From positions 1,240,001 through 1,304,000 of the forward strand of contig OZ252283.1 in NCBI GenBank assembly GCA_965250025.1: a stretch of 64,000 nt of DNA, in the 5' to 3' direction. This document shows positions 40,832-49,961 of this stretch, in pieces. Below the pieces are notes generated by a model. That model saw only the letters and a list, made by a program, of their open reading frames with translations, was not told where the DNA came from and made no database searches. The position numbers and the translations under genes were made by a program. The first letter of the stretch is position 1. Each line of letters starts with the position of its first letter. This stretch comes from CBDDLD01 sp965250025 (lineage in GTDB: Bacteria > Bacteroidota > Bacteroidia > Flavobacteriales > Flavobacteriaceae).

Positions 40832-43672
40832 CTAATACCATTTTCTTCTGAAAAGCCCCAAAAGGACCTGGGGATCTACAGTAAACATGAAACGTATTTT
40901 CTGATCGTAATTGTCCTGAGCAATTTCCCATCCTAAATTAGAATATACAGGGAAAAAGATTTCAAAATAGTCTTCGACCAATACCAACCTGATACCAGAG
41001 TCATAAACAAATTTTGCATTATTGTACTTGCTCTTTACCAAACCTATATCTCCATAAGCCTGAATATAGCGCCATATTGAGGTGCTTACATTTGCTGTGG
41101 TTATCCATTGATTAGCAAATTCCGGTTGAAGTTGCGATTTAAATCCACCTTCAGCAATAATAATCTGTTGACTGAACAGTCCGGAAGCTTCAGAGCGCCC
41201 TAAATAATTTAAATCGAACAAGTAATCTGTTGGCCGATCTAGTGCAAAACTGAAAAAATCTGAATCATTACTGGTATTGTTCCATAAGAACGTACCGGCA
41301 TAGAAGCGGAAGTTAAAATTTCTATTGTTTTTGAAAAGTTTACGGTACTCATAATTTACAGCAATTTTACCAAATTTATCAGCAACCTGAAAATCTGAGA
41401 AGAATCGTGAATAATTAATGATGCCCGGATTAGAACGCGAGTATCTTATATTAAACACACCATAATCTGGCTCTTCGTCAAGTTCTTCTATGATGGCGTC
41501 TGGTCCAATATTACGCTCTATACTGACATACCGAATCCTAATTTGATCTAAACGGTCTGATCTGAAATCATCATCATCTCTGAATGTTAATGTCAATGAC
41601 GGGCGTATTCTTGTAAAGAAAGCGTCTTCGGCAAAAGATCTGTAACTGGCAGATATACCATAAGTGATGTCAAAAAGGTTCTGATTTTCGAGATTATGTG
41701 TGTAAAATAAAGATGCTGATCCCGTTAAAGATTTTGAGTTTATGGCATATTGTGGAGAAAACCTGTAATTAAGACGTTTTCTTAAAATGGTTTTATTGTA
41801 AATTTTTGTACCTAATGTAAGACCGTCATAAATGTTTTTAAATTCGACTAATGGCATCAGGAATACTTGATTATAGTAAGGATCTTCAATATCTTTAAAC
41901 AATCTGAATTGAAGAGGTTTATTATTAAAGAAGAATCCTTTTAAGGACTTCCAGTTATCCCTTTGATTAAACTCCGGAATGGTAGTGTCATAATTGAGTA
42001 CCAGTTTATTTGTATTGCCTTTTGGAATGGTCAGTGTTTTTTCGTTTTTGACATTTTCAATCCATAATTTGCTTAAAACAGAATCGTTATTCATGGCAAA
42101 TAATGATACAGGCATATTGTTATCACGCTTGTTTTTAATGGTAATTTGTATGGAGTCTTCACTGGCTACGACATCCTTAATCTTAAAATCGATTTTCTTT
42201 CTTGTACTGATATAGTCTTCAAAGAACCAATCGATGTTTTTTGACGTTTGTTGTTTTAAGTAGTTTTCAAAATCTTTAGTGGATGTTGATTGCAACTTAT
42301 AGTTTTCAATAAACGCTGTAATACTTTCCTTTAAATTGATATCATCTGCAAAATCATCAAGATAGTTAAGCCCAACACCCGCTTTATATTTGCCTGCAAT
42401 ATTGGCATTAAACTTTATTAAAGAATCTTTAGAAGTGGTTAATGGTTGATCTCTGTTCTTTCTTGCCATTTCCATAAAATATAGGAAATATTGAAAATTG
42501 AAATCCACATCAGCAGCATGAAAAGATCGTAAGCCCCATACATTAGCCAGCGTTCCCAGAAATTTCATGTCAGGATAATTTTCTTCAACATATTGCATTA
42601 AAAAATAGATCTGTAAACCCTCATTGATCCAATGGTCTTTTCTGGGATTCGTAAGTATGGTATTGTTTAGGTATTTGTACAATGCCGTTTTTAACAGTTT
42701 CAGCTCGTACTGAAAACTATTAGGGAAAGGCCTTATAAAATCCGGTAATTGGTTAAGACCATACAAAGGACTTCTCTTATAATCCAATTCAGATACTAAT
42801 AAGCGTTTATGAGGGTATGGTCCAAGGTTTTCGCTCAGAAACCGGGTAATCTTATCGTTTAGAATCGCTTTCTCTTGCGGTGCCAGTCCCTTGGTATTGA
42901 TATCTGATATTAATGTGAAATTATCGGTTTGCACATAACTGTAAGCCGGTAATTTGGCTATCGCTGTATAACTATCTATGCGATCCTTTCCATAGAATGT
43001 ACTGGTTTGGAATGCGTCTTTAGGTTCTAGGTTTACTACATCAAGTTCAGTAATTACTTTATAGTTTCTTGGATGTGTAATGGATAGTGTTACATCAGAC
43101 TTAGGAATGTAAAGGTCGTCTAAGTTCTTGTTGCTGTAATAATGCCATTTGCCATCATATAGAGTAGGAGTGATATACCAATATTTTAAACTAAAGTCTT
43201 TATTCTTGTTCATTCCATAGCCGGTGAACGTGTCATCCGGAACCAATAAAATATAGTTTAAAGAAATATCATAGGATTGATTGGGTAATAAGGGAGATGA
43301 CAAAGTTACTTTAATAACATCGGGATGTTCCTTTAGGTTAGAAAACGTTAATACATTTCCAGAGTTATCTTTGATAGATGTTACCGTGGTAAACCCTCTT
43401 TGTTCACTTTTTGCCAAATGGAACTTTGTGCTGAATTCTTCTTCAAATCGCTTGGCAAGCGGTGTTGATTTTGTAGAATAACTATTATTCCAATCGTTTA
43501 GAAAGATCTCATTTAAGGTGTCTTTTGTGGTGTTTTGATATACAATACGTTGCTGTATGGCTATGGTTTTGGTATTGGTATCCAAATCAGCAATGATATC
43601 AATTGTATTTTGTGCTATAGTAGATTTAGCAACAACGATTAATGCAATGAATATGAGTAACTTTTTTATCAA
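40832..43672 (-). CDS. M1-peptidase-like protein fused to an outer-membrane barrel
   Basis: A 946-residue exported protein (signal peptide about 1-20, ending TIAQ). Residues about 22-240 are an M1-aminopeptidase-type N-terminal beta domain; 260-500 a helical gluzincin-like part. Residues 322-334, where HExxH should be, read ELKLLKTALYKYL with no His. Only the downstream Glu351 in HWINEGLQIYF is kept. From about 600 on, alternating strands with aromatic ends to a final Tyr look like an outer-membrane beta-barrel. It may bind or hand over a peptide rather than cut it. The start overlaps the nuclease gene's stop by 4 nt. Confidence 0.75.
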   Translation of the reverse strand: MIKKLLIFIALIVVAKSTIAQNTIDIIADLDTNTKTIAIQQRIVYQNTTKDTLNEIFLNDWNNSYSTKSTPLAKRFEEEFSTKFHLAKSEQRGFTTVTSIKDNSGNVLTFSNLKEHPDVIKVTLSSPLLPNQSYDISLNYILLVPDDTFTGYGMNKNKDFSLKYWYITPTLYDGKWHYYSNKNLDDLYIPKSDVTLSITHPRNYKVITELDVVNLEPKDAFQTSTFYGKDRIDSYTAIAKLPAYSYVQTDNFTLISDINTKGLAPQEKAILNDKITRFLSENLGPYPHKRLLVSELDYKRSPLYGLNQLPDFIRPFPNSFQYELKLLKTALYKYLNNTILTNPRKDHWINEGLQIYFLMQYVEENYPDMKFLGTLANVWGLRSFHAADVDFNFQYFLYFMEMARKNRDQPLTTSKDSLIKFNANIAGKYKAGVGLNYLDDFADDINLKESITAFIENYKLQSTSTKDFENYLKQQTSKNIDWFFEDYISTRKKIDFKIKDVVASEDSIQITIKNKRDNNMPVSLFAMNNDSVLSKLWIENVKNEKTLTIPKGNTNKLVLNYDTTIPEFNQRDNWKSLKGFFFNNKPLQFRLFKDIEDPYYNQVFLMPLVEFKNIYDGLTLGTKIYNKTILRKRLNYRFSPQYAINSKSLTGSASLFYTHNLENQNLFDITYGISASYRSFAEDAFFTRIRPSLTLTFRDDDDFRSDRLDQIRIRYVSIERNIGPDAIIEELDEEPDYGVFNIRYSRSNPGIINYSRFFSDFQVADKFGKIAVNYEYRKLFKNNRNFNFRFYAGTFLWNNTSNDSDFFSFALDRPTDYLFDLNYLGRSEASGLFSQQIIIAEGGFKSQLQPEFANQWITTANVSTSIWRYIQAYGDIGLVKSKYNNAKFVYDSGIRLVLVEDYFEIFFPVYSNLGWEIAQDNYDQKIRFMFTVDPQVLLGLFRRKWY

Positions 43673-44940
43673 TTAGCAACTACAAATTTTAGGGGGTTAA
43701 TATGTAAACCTGAAATTGCTATGTAATAAATACCATTGTTAAGCTCAGAAATATCAACAACCATATCATCCAAAGCGTTAATCGAAATCGATTTTACGTT
43801 TTGACCCAAATGGTTATGAATGACCAATTCACGATTTAGCAATTCTACAGCATTAATGGTAATGGCCAATTCTGATTCAACAAGATTTTTCTTCAGTAGC
43901 AATTTTTTGGCGACCTCAAGAGCTTCAACATTTAAAAGCGTCTCATCGGTTTCCAATAATACAGTAACGGGAAGATGGTCACTAAAATTGTGTAGTGCGT
44001 TACGTATTTGAAAAGAATATAACGGTCCGGAACAATCAGAATCATTTATAGCACTATTGTAACAGCTTAATTGCTTGTTATTACCATAGGCTTCGTACGA
44101 GTCATTAACATATCTGATAGCACTAGTACTGTTCAACATATTTTGGGAGGTAAGGATAAAATCAAAACGATCGTCAAAACCTCCGGATGTGCCTCCCAGA
44201 TTGTTTTGAGTGCGTGTAGATTGTGTAAAGACATCTAAAAAGCTTGTATTATTACTCCAACCGCCGATTCTATTTGCCGGATCGACTAATGTGATGTTGT
44301 TAGAATTATTTGTAAGCTCTTGAAATGCAGGTTCAGAAGCCGTATAAAGATTTAAGTCACCTCCTAAAAGTACATAGGCATCAGAAGGTAACAGACTAAA
44401 GAAATCTTCAAGTTCCTGTACCATATTAAAACGACGTTGTGCATTAGATGTACCACTAGAGGCTTTAAGATGGCAAACCACAACATAGATTTCTACAGGG
44501 TTGCTTACTTGATCTATAGTATTTAATTGTAATTTGTAGATGTTAAAATCCCTAAGATCCGTAGGAATAATAATTTGCGCTTCTAAAATAAATTTAGAGC
44601 TATCATAATACAATAGGTTTTGTAGGTTGTTCTGATTACCCGAAGCATCATCAGATGTGTTTGAAGCATAATTAGCCATAGTATAACTCGAACGAATACT
44701 AGACTGTGTAATACCTTCAATGGTATTGGCTCCTGTTTCGTTATTGAGTTCACAAACTAAGAACAGATCTGGCAGATAGTCTTCTAAAATGGTCTCCAGA
44801 TATTGCTCTCTGTTAGAAATCGTATTTTCTGTAGGGTAATTTAACAGATTATAAAACATCACTTTAAACGTTTCCTGTGCAACTACAGAAAACGTAAAGC
44901 ATATGTACATGCATGCAATACTTAAAGCTTTCTTTTTCAT
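43669..44940 (-). CDS. Secreted EEP-family nuclease/phosphatase with T9SS-like C-terminal tail
   Basis: A 423-residue protein: signal peptide (about 1-22, ending SVVAQ); endonuclease/exonuclease/phosphatase domain about 24-330 with FYNLLNYPTE, CELNNETG, VCHLKAS, LGGDLNLY and SDHLPVTV (metal Asp/His pair). A C-terminal beta domain (about 345-423) ending in the pattern ISELNNGIYYIAISG and a short basic final strand looks like a T9SS type A sorting domain. It would be secreted through the type IX system. Start at 44940 opens the signal peptide. It overlaps the M1-like gene by 4 nt. Confidence 0.87.
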   Translation of the reverse strand: MKKKALSIACMYICFTFSVVAQETFKVMFYNLLNYPTENTISNREQYLETILEDYLPDLFLVCELNNETGANTIEGITQSSIRSSYTMANYASNTSDDASGNQNNLQNLLYYDSSKFILEAQIIIPTDLRDFNIYKLQLNTIDQVSNPVEIYVVVCHLKASSGTSNAQRRFNMVQELEDFFSLLPSDAYVLLGGDLNLYTASEPAFQELTNNSNNITLVDPANRIGGWSNNTSFLDVFTQSTRTQNNLGGTSGGFDDRFDFILTSQNMLNSTSAIRYVNDSYEAYGNNKQLSCYNSAINDSDCSGPLYSFQIRNALHNFSDHLPVTVLLETDETLLNVEALEVAKKLLLKKNLVESELAITINAVELLNRELVIHNHLGQNVKSISINALDDMVVDISELNNGIYYIAISGLHINPLKFVVAN

Positions 44941-44956
44941 TATTAGCAAAAACTTC

Positions 44957-45643
44957 TTAGAAGTTAGGACTTAAGTCGTATTCTTTATAGAAACTATCAA
45001 GAATATCAATGACCTCATCTGCAGTATCTACCAAATGGATCAAATCCAAATCTTTCGGACTAATATTACCTTCTTCAAGTAATGTGTTTTTTACCCAATC
45101 GATAAGACCTCCCCAGAACTTAGTGCCAACAAGTATAATAGGGAATGTTTCGATCTTATGTGTTTGGATCAGCGTCATGGCTTCAAAAAGTTCATCTAAT
45201 GTGCCAAAACCTCCTGGCATGACTACAAATCCCTGAGAATATTTTACAAACATGACTTTGCGAACAAAGAAATAATCAAAATCCAGATTTTTATCAGAAT
45301 CAATATAAGGGTTGTCGTGTTGTTCAAAAGGCAATTCAATGTTAAGGCCAACCGATGTTCCGCCTGCATTATGAGCACCTTTATTTCCTGCTTCCATGAT
45401 TCCGGGACCACCACCGGTAATAACGCCATAACCATGCTCTACTATTTTTTCGGCAACATCTACAGCCAATTGATAATACTCATCTTCGGGCTTGGTTCTT
45501 GCAGAACCAAAAATAGAAACACAAGGTCCTATTTTACTCATGCGTTCAAAACCAGTTACAAATTCGCCCATAATCTTAAAGATGGCCCAAGAATCGTTGG
45601 TTTTAATTTCGTTCCATCCTTTATGTTTATGCTCTTTTCTCAT
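44957..45643 (-). CDS. TIGR00730-type LOG family protein
   Basis: A 228-residue Rossmann protein. FGSARTKPEDEYY, VITGGGPGIMEAGNKGAH (about 75-92), SVGLNIELPFEQ and the LOG hallmark MPGGFGTLDELFEAMTLIQ (about 143-161) are clear. Family members split nucleoside monophosphates to a base and ribose phosphate (cytokinin-type phosphoribohydrolase) or bind nucleotides. It follows uvrA and precedes the EEP nuclease on the same strand. Confidence 0.92.
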   Translation of the reverse strand: MRKEHKHKGWNEIKTNDSWAIFKIMGEFVTGFERMSKIGPCVSIFGSARTKPEDEYYQLAVDVAEKIVEHGYGVITGGGPGIMEAGNKGAHNAGGTSVGLNIELPFEQHDNPYIDSDKNLDFDYFFVRKVMFVKYSQGFVVMPGGFGTLDELFEAMTLIQTHKIETFPIILVGTKFWGGLIDWVKNTLLEEGNISPKDLDLIHLVDTADEVIDILDSFYKEYDLSPNF

Positions 45644-45696
45644 ATGTATTGTCGTTTGTCTTTATAGTCTAATATACTTGCTATTTTATTAACTCG

Positions 45697-48528
45697 CTAA
45701 TTCAATTCTTTTTTTAAAAATTTTGCAGTGTAGCTTTTAGTGTCTTTAACAATTTCTTCTGGAGTACCTTGGGCAACGATTTGCCCTCCGCCTTTTCCGC
45801 CTTCGTACCCTATATCTATAATATGGTCTACCATTTTAATCACATCAAGATTGTGCTCAATGATTAATACGGTATTTCCTTTATCGGCTAACTTGTTAAG
45901 TACGTTCATTAAAACATTTATGTCTTCAAAATGGAGACCAGTAGTTGGTTCGTCCAGAATATAAAATGTATTTCCTGTATCCCTTTTGCTCAACTCAGTA
46001 GCTAGTTTTATACGCTGTGCTTCACCACCAGAGAGTGTTGTGCTTTGTTGGCCTAAAGTAATATACCCTAGCCCAACGTCTTCAATGGTCTTGAGCTTAC
46101 GATGGATCTTTGGAATGTGTTCAAAAAATACTACGGCATCTTCTATGGTCATGTTCAGCACGTCACTAATCGATTTCCCTTTATATCTGATCTCTAGAGT
46201 CTCTCGATTAAAGCGTTTGCCCTGACAGGTTTCGCATTCTACATACACATCGGGTAAAAAGTTCATTTCAATGACCCGTAAGCCAGCACCCTGACAGGTC
46301 TCACAACGTCCGCCCGCAACATTAAAGCTGAATCGCCCGGGCTTATAACCTCTGATCATGGCCTCGGGTATTTTAGCAAATAAGCTTCGAATCTCACTAA
46401 ATGTCCCAGTGTATGTTGCCGGGTTACTACGCGGAGTTCTTCCTATTGGCGATTGGTTAATGTCAATGACTTTATCAATATGTTCCAGCCCCTTAATGCT
46501 TTTATATGGCATGGGTTGTTTTACACCATTAAAATAATGGGCATTGAGAATGGGGTAGAGCGTTTCATTGATCAATGTCGATTTTCCACTACCGGAAACT
46601 CCAGTAACTCCTATCATTTTTCCTAAGGGAAATTCCACGTCCACATTTTTAAGGTTGTTACCTGTACAGCCTTTGAGTATTAATTTTTTCCCGTTGCCCG
46701 TTCTACGTTGTTTAGGAACGCTAATCTCTTTAGTCCCATTGAGGTAATCTGCAGTCAGTGTATGGTGTTTTAATAGCTCTTTTGGGCTTCCTATGCTAAT
46801 GATCTCACCACCATGTCGTCCGGCTTCAGGGCCGATATCTATGACATAATCTGCACGTTCAATCATGTCCTTATCGTGTTCTACCACGATTACCGAATTG
46901 CCAACATCTCGGAGTGATACTAATGAGTTGATGAGTTTTTCATTATCGCGTTGATGCAAACCAATACTAGGCTCATCTAAAATGTATAATACACCGACCA
47001 GTTGCGATCCGATTTGAGTTGCCAATCGAATGCGTTGTGCCTCGCCTCCGGAAAGTGATTTGGAACTCCTGTTGAGCGATAAGTAGTTTAAGCCCACATC
47101 CAACAGAAACTGTACACGGTTTTTAATTTCTTTGATGACCTCTTCCGAAATCTTCAGTTGTTTCTCAGAAAGACGTTTGTCGATATCCTTTAGCCAATTG
47201 CTAAGCTCAACAATATCCATATCTACAACATCTGCAATACTTTTTCCGTCTACTTTAAAATAAAGGGATTCTTTCCTCAAGCGCGAACCATGACAGGCAT
47301 CACACTTGATCTTGTCCATATAATCTTTGGCCCAACGTTTTAAGGATTTTGAGTCTGTTGATTTATATTGGCTTTCTATAAAATTAGCAACACCTTCAAA
47401 ATCTATTTTATAATCGCGGGTTACACCTAGGGTTTTGCTTTCTACCGAAAACTTATCCTTCCCACCATATAAGATCATTTGTTTGGCCTCTTCCGGGATA
47501 CTTTTATAGGGATCACTAAGCGAGAAATTAAAGCGTTCGGCTATGGTTTCAAACTGTTTGAATATCCAGCTCTTTTTTTGTGGTCCATGTGGTGCCAGTG
47601 CACCGTTTTGGATGGATAGATTTTCGTCTGGTACAATCTTATTTTCATTAACCACATAAAGTTCACCTATACCATTGCATTTAGGACATGCACCTTTAGG
47701 TGAATTGAAAGAGAAATTATTAGGCTCAGGGTTGGGATAAGACAACCCACTACTCGGGCACATCAGGTTTCTACTAAAGTACCTCACAGCATCAGAGTCC
47801 TGATCGATCACCATCAGAACGTCATCACCATGATACATGGCCGTTTTTATGGTCTCGGTTAATCGTTTATCATGATCGGCATGTTCATCTATTTTTAAAC
47901 GATCAATTACAATTTCTATATCGTGTGTTTTATAGCGATCGAGTTTCATGCCTTTCTCAATGTCACGAATCTCACCATCAGTACGCACTTTGACAAAACC
48001 TTGCTTGGCAATTTGCTCAAACAACTCTCTGTAGTGTCCTTTTCTGGATCGAATGATTGGCGATAAAATATTGATACGTTTTCCTTTGAAAGCCTCAAGA
48101 ATTAGTGCCTTGATCTGGTCATCGTCATAACTGACCATCTTTTCTCCCGTATTATAACTGTAAGCATCGCTTGCTCTGGCATATAAAAGACGTAAGAAAT
48201 CGTATATTTCGGTAATGGTCCCTACAGTAGATCGCGGAGATTTACTGGTGGTTTTTTGCTCTATGGCTATGACCGGAGATAAACCATCTATTTTATCGAC
48301 ATCAGGACGCTCTAAACTCCCTAAAAACTGACGAGCATAAGCAGAGAAAGTTTCTATATATCTGCGTTGTCCTTCTGCATAAATGGTATCAAATGCCAAT
48401 GATGATTTTCCACTTCCCGAAAGCCCTGTAATAACTACTAGTTGTTCTCGGGGAATGGTGACATCAATATTTTTCAGGTTGTGAACTCTGGCACCCTTAA
48501 CCTCAATATGTTCTTCGAAATTTGTCAT
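45697..48528 (-). CDS. uvrA: Excinuclease ABC subunit A
   Basis: DNA-damage recognition ATPase of nucleotide excision repair. The 943-residue protein has both ABC modules: Walker A GLSGSGKSSLAFDT (about 33-46) and GVSGSGKSTLINET (about 637-650), and signatures SLSGGEAQRIRLATQ and TLSGGEAQRIKLATE. Zinc module: CETCQGAGLRV / CETCQGKRF. The first zinc module reads MCPSSG, where CPxC is usual, with GACPKCNG following, so one ligand Cys is changed to Ser. A -7 box is at 48566-48573. Confidence 0.98.
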   Translation of the reverse strand: MTNFEEHIEVKGARVHNLKNIDVTIPREQLVVITGLSGSGKSSLAFDTIYAEGQRRYIETFSAYARQFLGSLERPDVDKIDGLSPVIAIEQKTTSKSPRSTVGTITEIYDFLRLLYARASDAYSYNTGEKMVSYDDDQIKALILEAFKGKRINILSPIIRSRKGHYRELFEQIAKQGFVKVRTDGEIRDIEKGMKLDRYKTHDIEIVIDRLKIDEHADHDKRLTETIKTAMYHGDDVLMVIDQDSDAVRYFSRNLMCPSSGLSYPNPEPNNFSFNSPKGACPKCNGIGELYVVNENKIVPDENLSIQNGALAPHGPQKKSWIFKQFETIAERFNFSLSDPYKSIPEEAKQMILYGGKDKFSVESKTLGVTRDYKIDFEGVANFIESQYKSTDSKSLKRWAKDYMDKIKCDACHGSRLRKESLYFKVDGKSIADVVDMDIVELSNWLKDIDKRLSEKQLKISEEVIKEIKNRVQFLLDVGLNYLSLNRSSKSLSGGEAQRIRLATQIGSQLVGVLYILDEPSIGLHQRDNEKLINSLVSLRDVGNSVIVVEHDKDMIERADYVIDIGPEAGRHGGEIISIGSPKELLKHHTLTADYLNGTKEISVPKQRRTGNGKKLILKGCTGNNLKNVDVEFPLGKMIGVTGVSGSGKSTLINETLYPILNAHYFNGVKQPMPYKSIKGLEHIDKVIDINQSPIGRTPRSNPATYTGTFSEIRSLFAKIPEAMIRGYKPGRFSFNVAGGRCETCQGAGLRVIEMNFLPDVYVECETCQGKRFNRETLEIRYKGKSISDVLNMTIEDAVVFFEHIPKIHRKLKTIEDVGLGYITLGQQSTTLSGGEAQRIKLATELSKRDTGNTFYILDEPTTGLHFEDINVLMNVLNKLADKGNTVLIIEHNLDVIKMVDHIIDIGYEGGKGGGQIVAQGTPEEIVKDTKSYTAKFLKKELN

Positions 48529-48565
48529 ACTTGATAATTACCAAATTGAATAATTGGCAAAGTTG

Positions 48566-48573
48566 CAAAGGTA
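48566..48573 (-). promoter_or_regulatory. Promoter -7 box of uvrA
   Basis: On the minus strand TACCTTTG, matching TAnnTTTG, about 37 nt before the ATG. No LexA-type box was recognised. Confidence 0.45.
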
Positions 48574-48694
48574 CAATTTTTACTTGTTAATTTATTGTGA
48601 AGATTACATGCATTATTGTTATTATTGTAAGGTAAAAATGAAGATTATTAAACCGTAAAACAAACGCTGTTTTGCATATAAAGTTATAGATATT

Positions 48695-49219
48695 ATGAAA
48701 TTATTAGGCATAGGTTCTCGTATAGAACATTCAGAATATGGTAAAGGTGTGGTTACCAATGTGACCTCTAAACATTATTGGGTTACCTTTATAGAAAAAG
48801 GCTTGGAAACTATAGATTTAGACTCGGAATTTGAGGTTATTGAAGCTGCAGAAGATGATGTGGATACCGTAAGTTTTTATGAGGTTGAAAAAAGTCTGAG
48901 ACATATTCTTAAAAAATATAGCGATGTCACTGAAGTCATATCTATTGCCGATAAATGGAAAGGTGGGACTTTAGTCATGAATCCGGGAGATCCGAATTTA
49001 CAGTCTAAGGAGATGCCTATAGATACCTTTTTTCATAAAATCACTATGGTACGCGATCGATTACGTGTTATGGAACAGAAGATCAACAGTAGTAGTTTGA
49101 GTGAGCAGGAGAAATTTGATCTTCAACAGTACATCACCAGAAGTTATGGTAGTCTTACCAGTTTTAATGTGTTGTTTAAGCTAAAAACCCAGCAGTTTGT
49201 TGGGCAACGAAGTAAATAA
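48695..49219 (+). CDS. Conserved-looking protein of unknown function
   Basis: A 174-residue cytoplasmic protein. N-terminal 45 residues form an SH3-like/Tudor-like barrel (GIGSRIEHSEYGKGVVTNVTSKHYWVTFIEKG read in parts), like the UvrD/PcrA C-terminal Tudor or CarD-like folds that bind RNA polymerase or DNA. Residues about 95-174 are mostly helical. It lies divergent to uvrA, sharing a promoter region. A role in transcription-coupled repair is a speculation drawn from that position and fold only. Confidence 0.65.
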   Translation: MKLLGIGSRIEHSEYGKGVVTNVTSKHYWVTFIEKGLETIDLDSEFEVIEAAEDDVDTVSFYEVEKSLRHILKKYSDVTEVISIADKWKGGTLVMNPGDPNLQSKEMPIDTFFHKITMVRDRLRVMEQKINSSSLSEQEKFDLQQYITRSYGSLTSFNVLFKLKTQQFVGQRSK

Positions 49220-49222
49220 AAA

Positions 49223-49948
49223 TTACCGGCCTTTAACATCTCCCATTTCCAAACCCAGAAATAAGAGTTTGTGAAAAGTGGGAAGTTCAGCGCCACTTTC
49301 GGTAATCGTCCAGTCATTCCAGGTAGCTTCTAAACCATCGATAGGTAATATATCGACCCACATTTGGTAGCTTGAAGGTTTACCATGGCTGTCAAAATGC
49401 CAGAGGTACGCATCTCCGGGTGTATTGCCTCCTGAAGTATAAGTGACTAATAGTGCATCTTTACCGTCTTTGGTTTTTATCAGGCGGCGCTCGGTACCTT
49501 TATCAAATACTTTGTATGGTGCCACCAGCCAGAATGCATCGTTATTGAAGTAAGCCTCGGCTTTATGAATATAATCGTCTTTTTCGATACCGTCATAGGA
49601 CTGATCAGCTACAAAAACACTCGACTTATTACGGTTTTTTAAGTCTAGATTTACCTTGAAGTGGTCCCAGTAGACCTCACATCTATTTTGAGATTTATAC
49701 CATTTATAGTGATGTCTGCCTTTAAATGTCCATTCCAAATAGTTGGTATTTTTATAAGCCTCATAGTTTAATGCATTAAGCATCCGATGGGCCAGAGCGT
49801 CTGCTTCAGCATCCTGAATCCCTTGAGGCAGATCTTCATCGTATTTCAGGTATAAAAACCCAAAGAACAAGAGTGATGGTAAAGTGAAAAAAATAACAAT
49901 TCCTGCAATGATCTTTAGTATTTTCTTAAGTCTTGGTGTTTTCGCCAC
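49223..49948 (-). CDS. Membrane-anchored protein of unknown function
   Basis: A 241-residue protein with one N-terminal hydrophobic helix (about 10-32) and then a globular beta-rich part with many Trp/Tyr (WTFKGRHHYKWYKSQ, FWLVAPYKVFDKG, DAYLWHFDSHGKPSSYQMW). No catalytic motif known to me. Probably held at the inner membrane facing the periplasm. It follows the ATP-grasp gene by 13 nt on the same strand. Convergent with the gene at 48695, 3 nt away. Confidence 0.65.
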   Translation of the reverse strand: MAKTPRLKKILKIIAGIVIFFTLPSLLFFGFLYLKYDEDLPQGIQDAEADALAHRMLNALNYEAYKNTNYLEWTFKGRHHYKWYKSQNRCEVYWDHFKVNLDLKNRNKSSVFVADQSYDGIEKDDYIHKAEAYFNNDAFWLVAPYKVFDKGTERRLIKTKDGKDALLVTYTSGGNTPGDAYLWHFDSHGKPSSYQMWVDILPIDGLEATWNDWTITESGAELPTFHKLLFLGLEMGDVKGR

Positions 49949-49961
49949 AGCTTTTATGATT

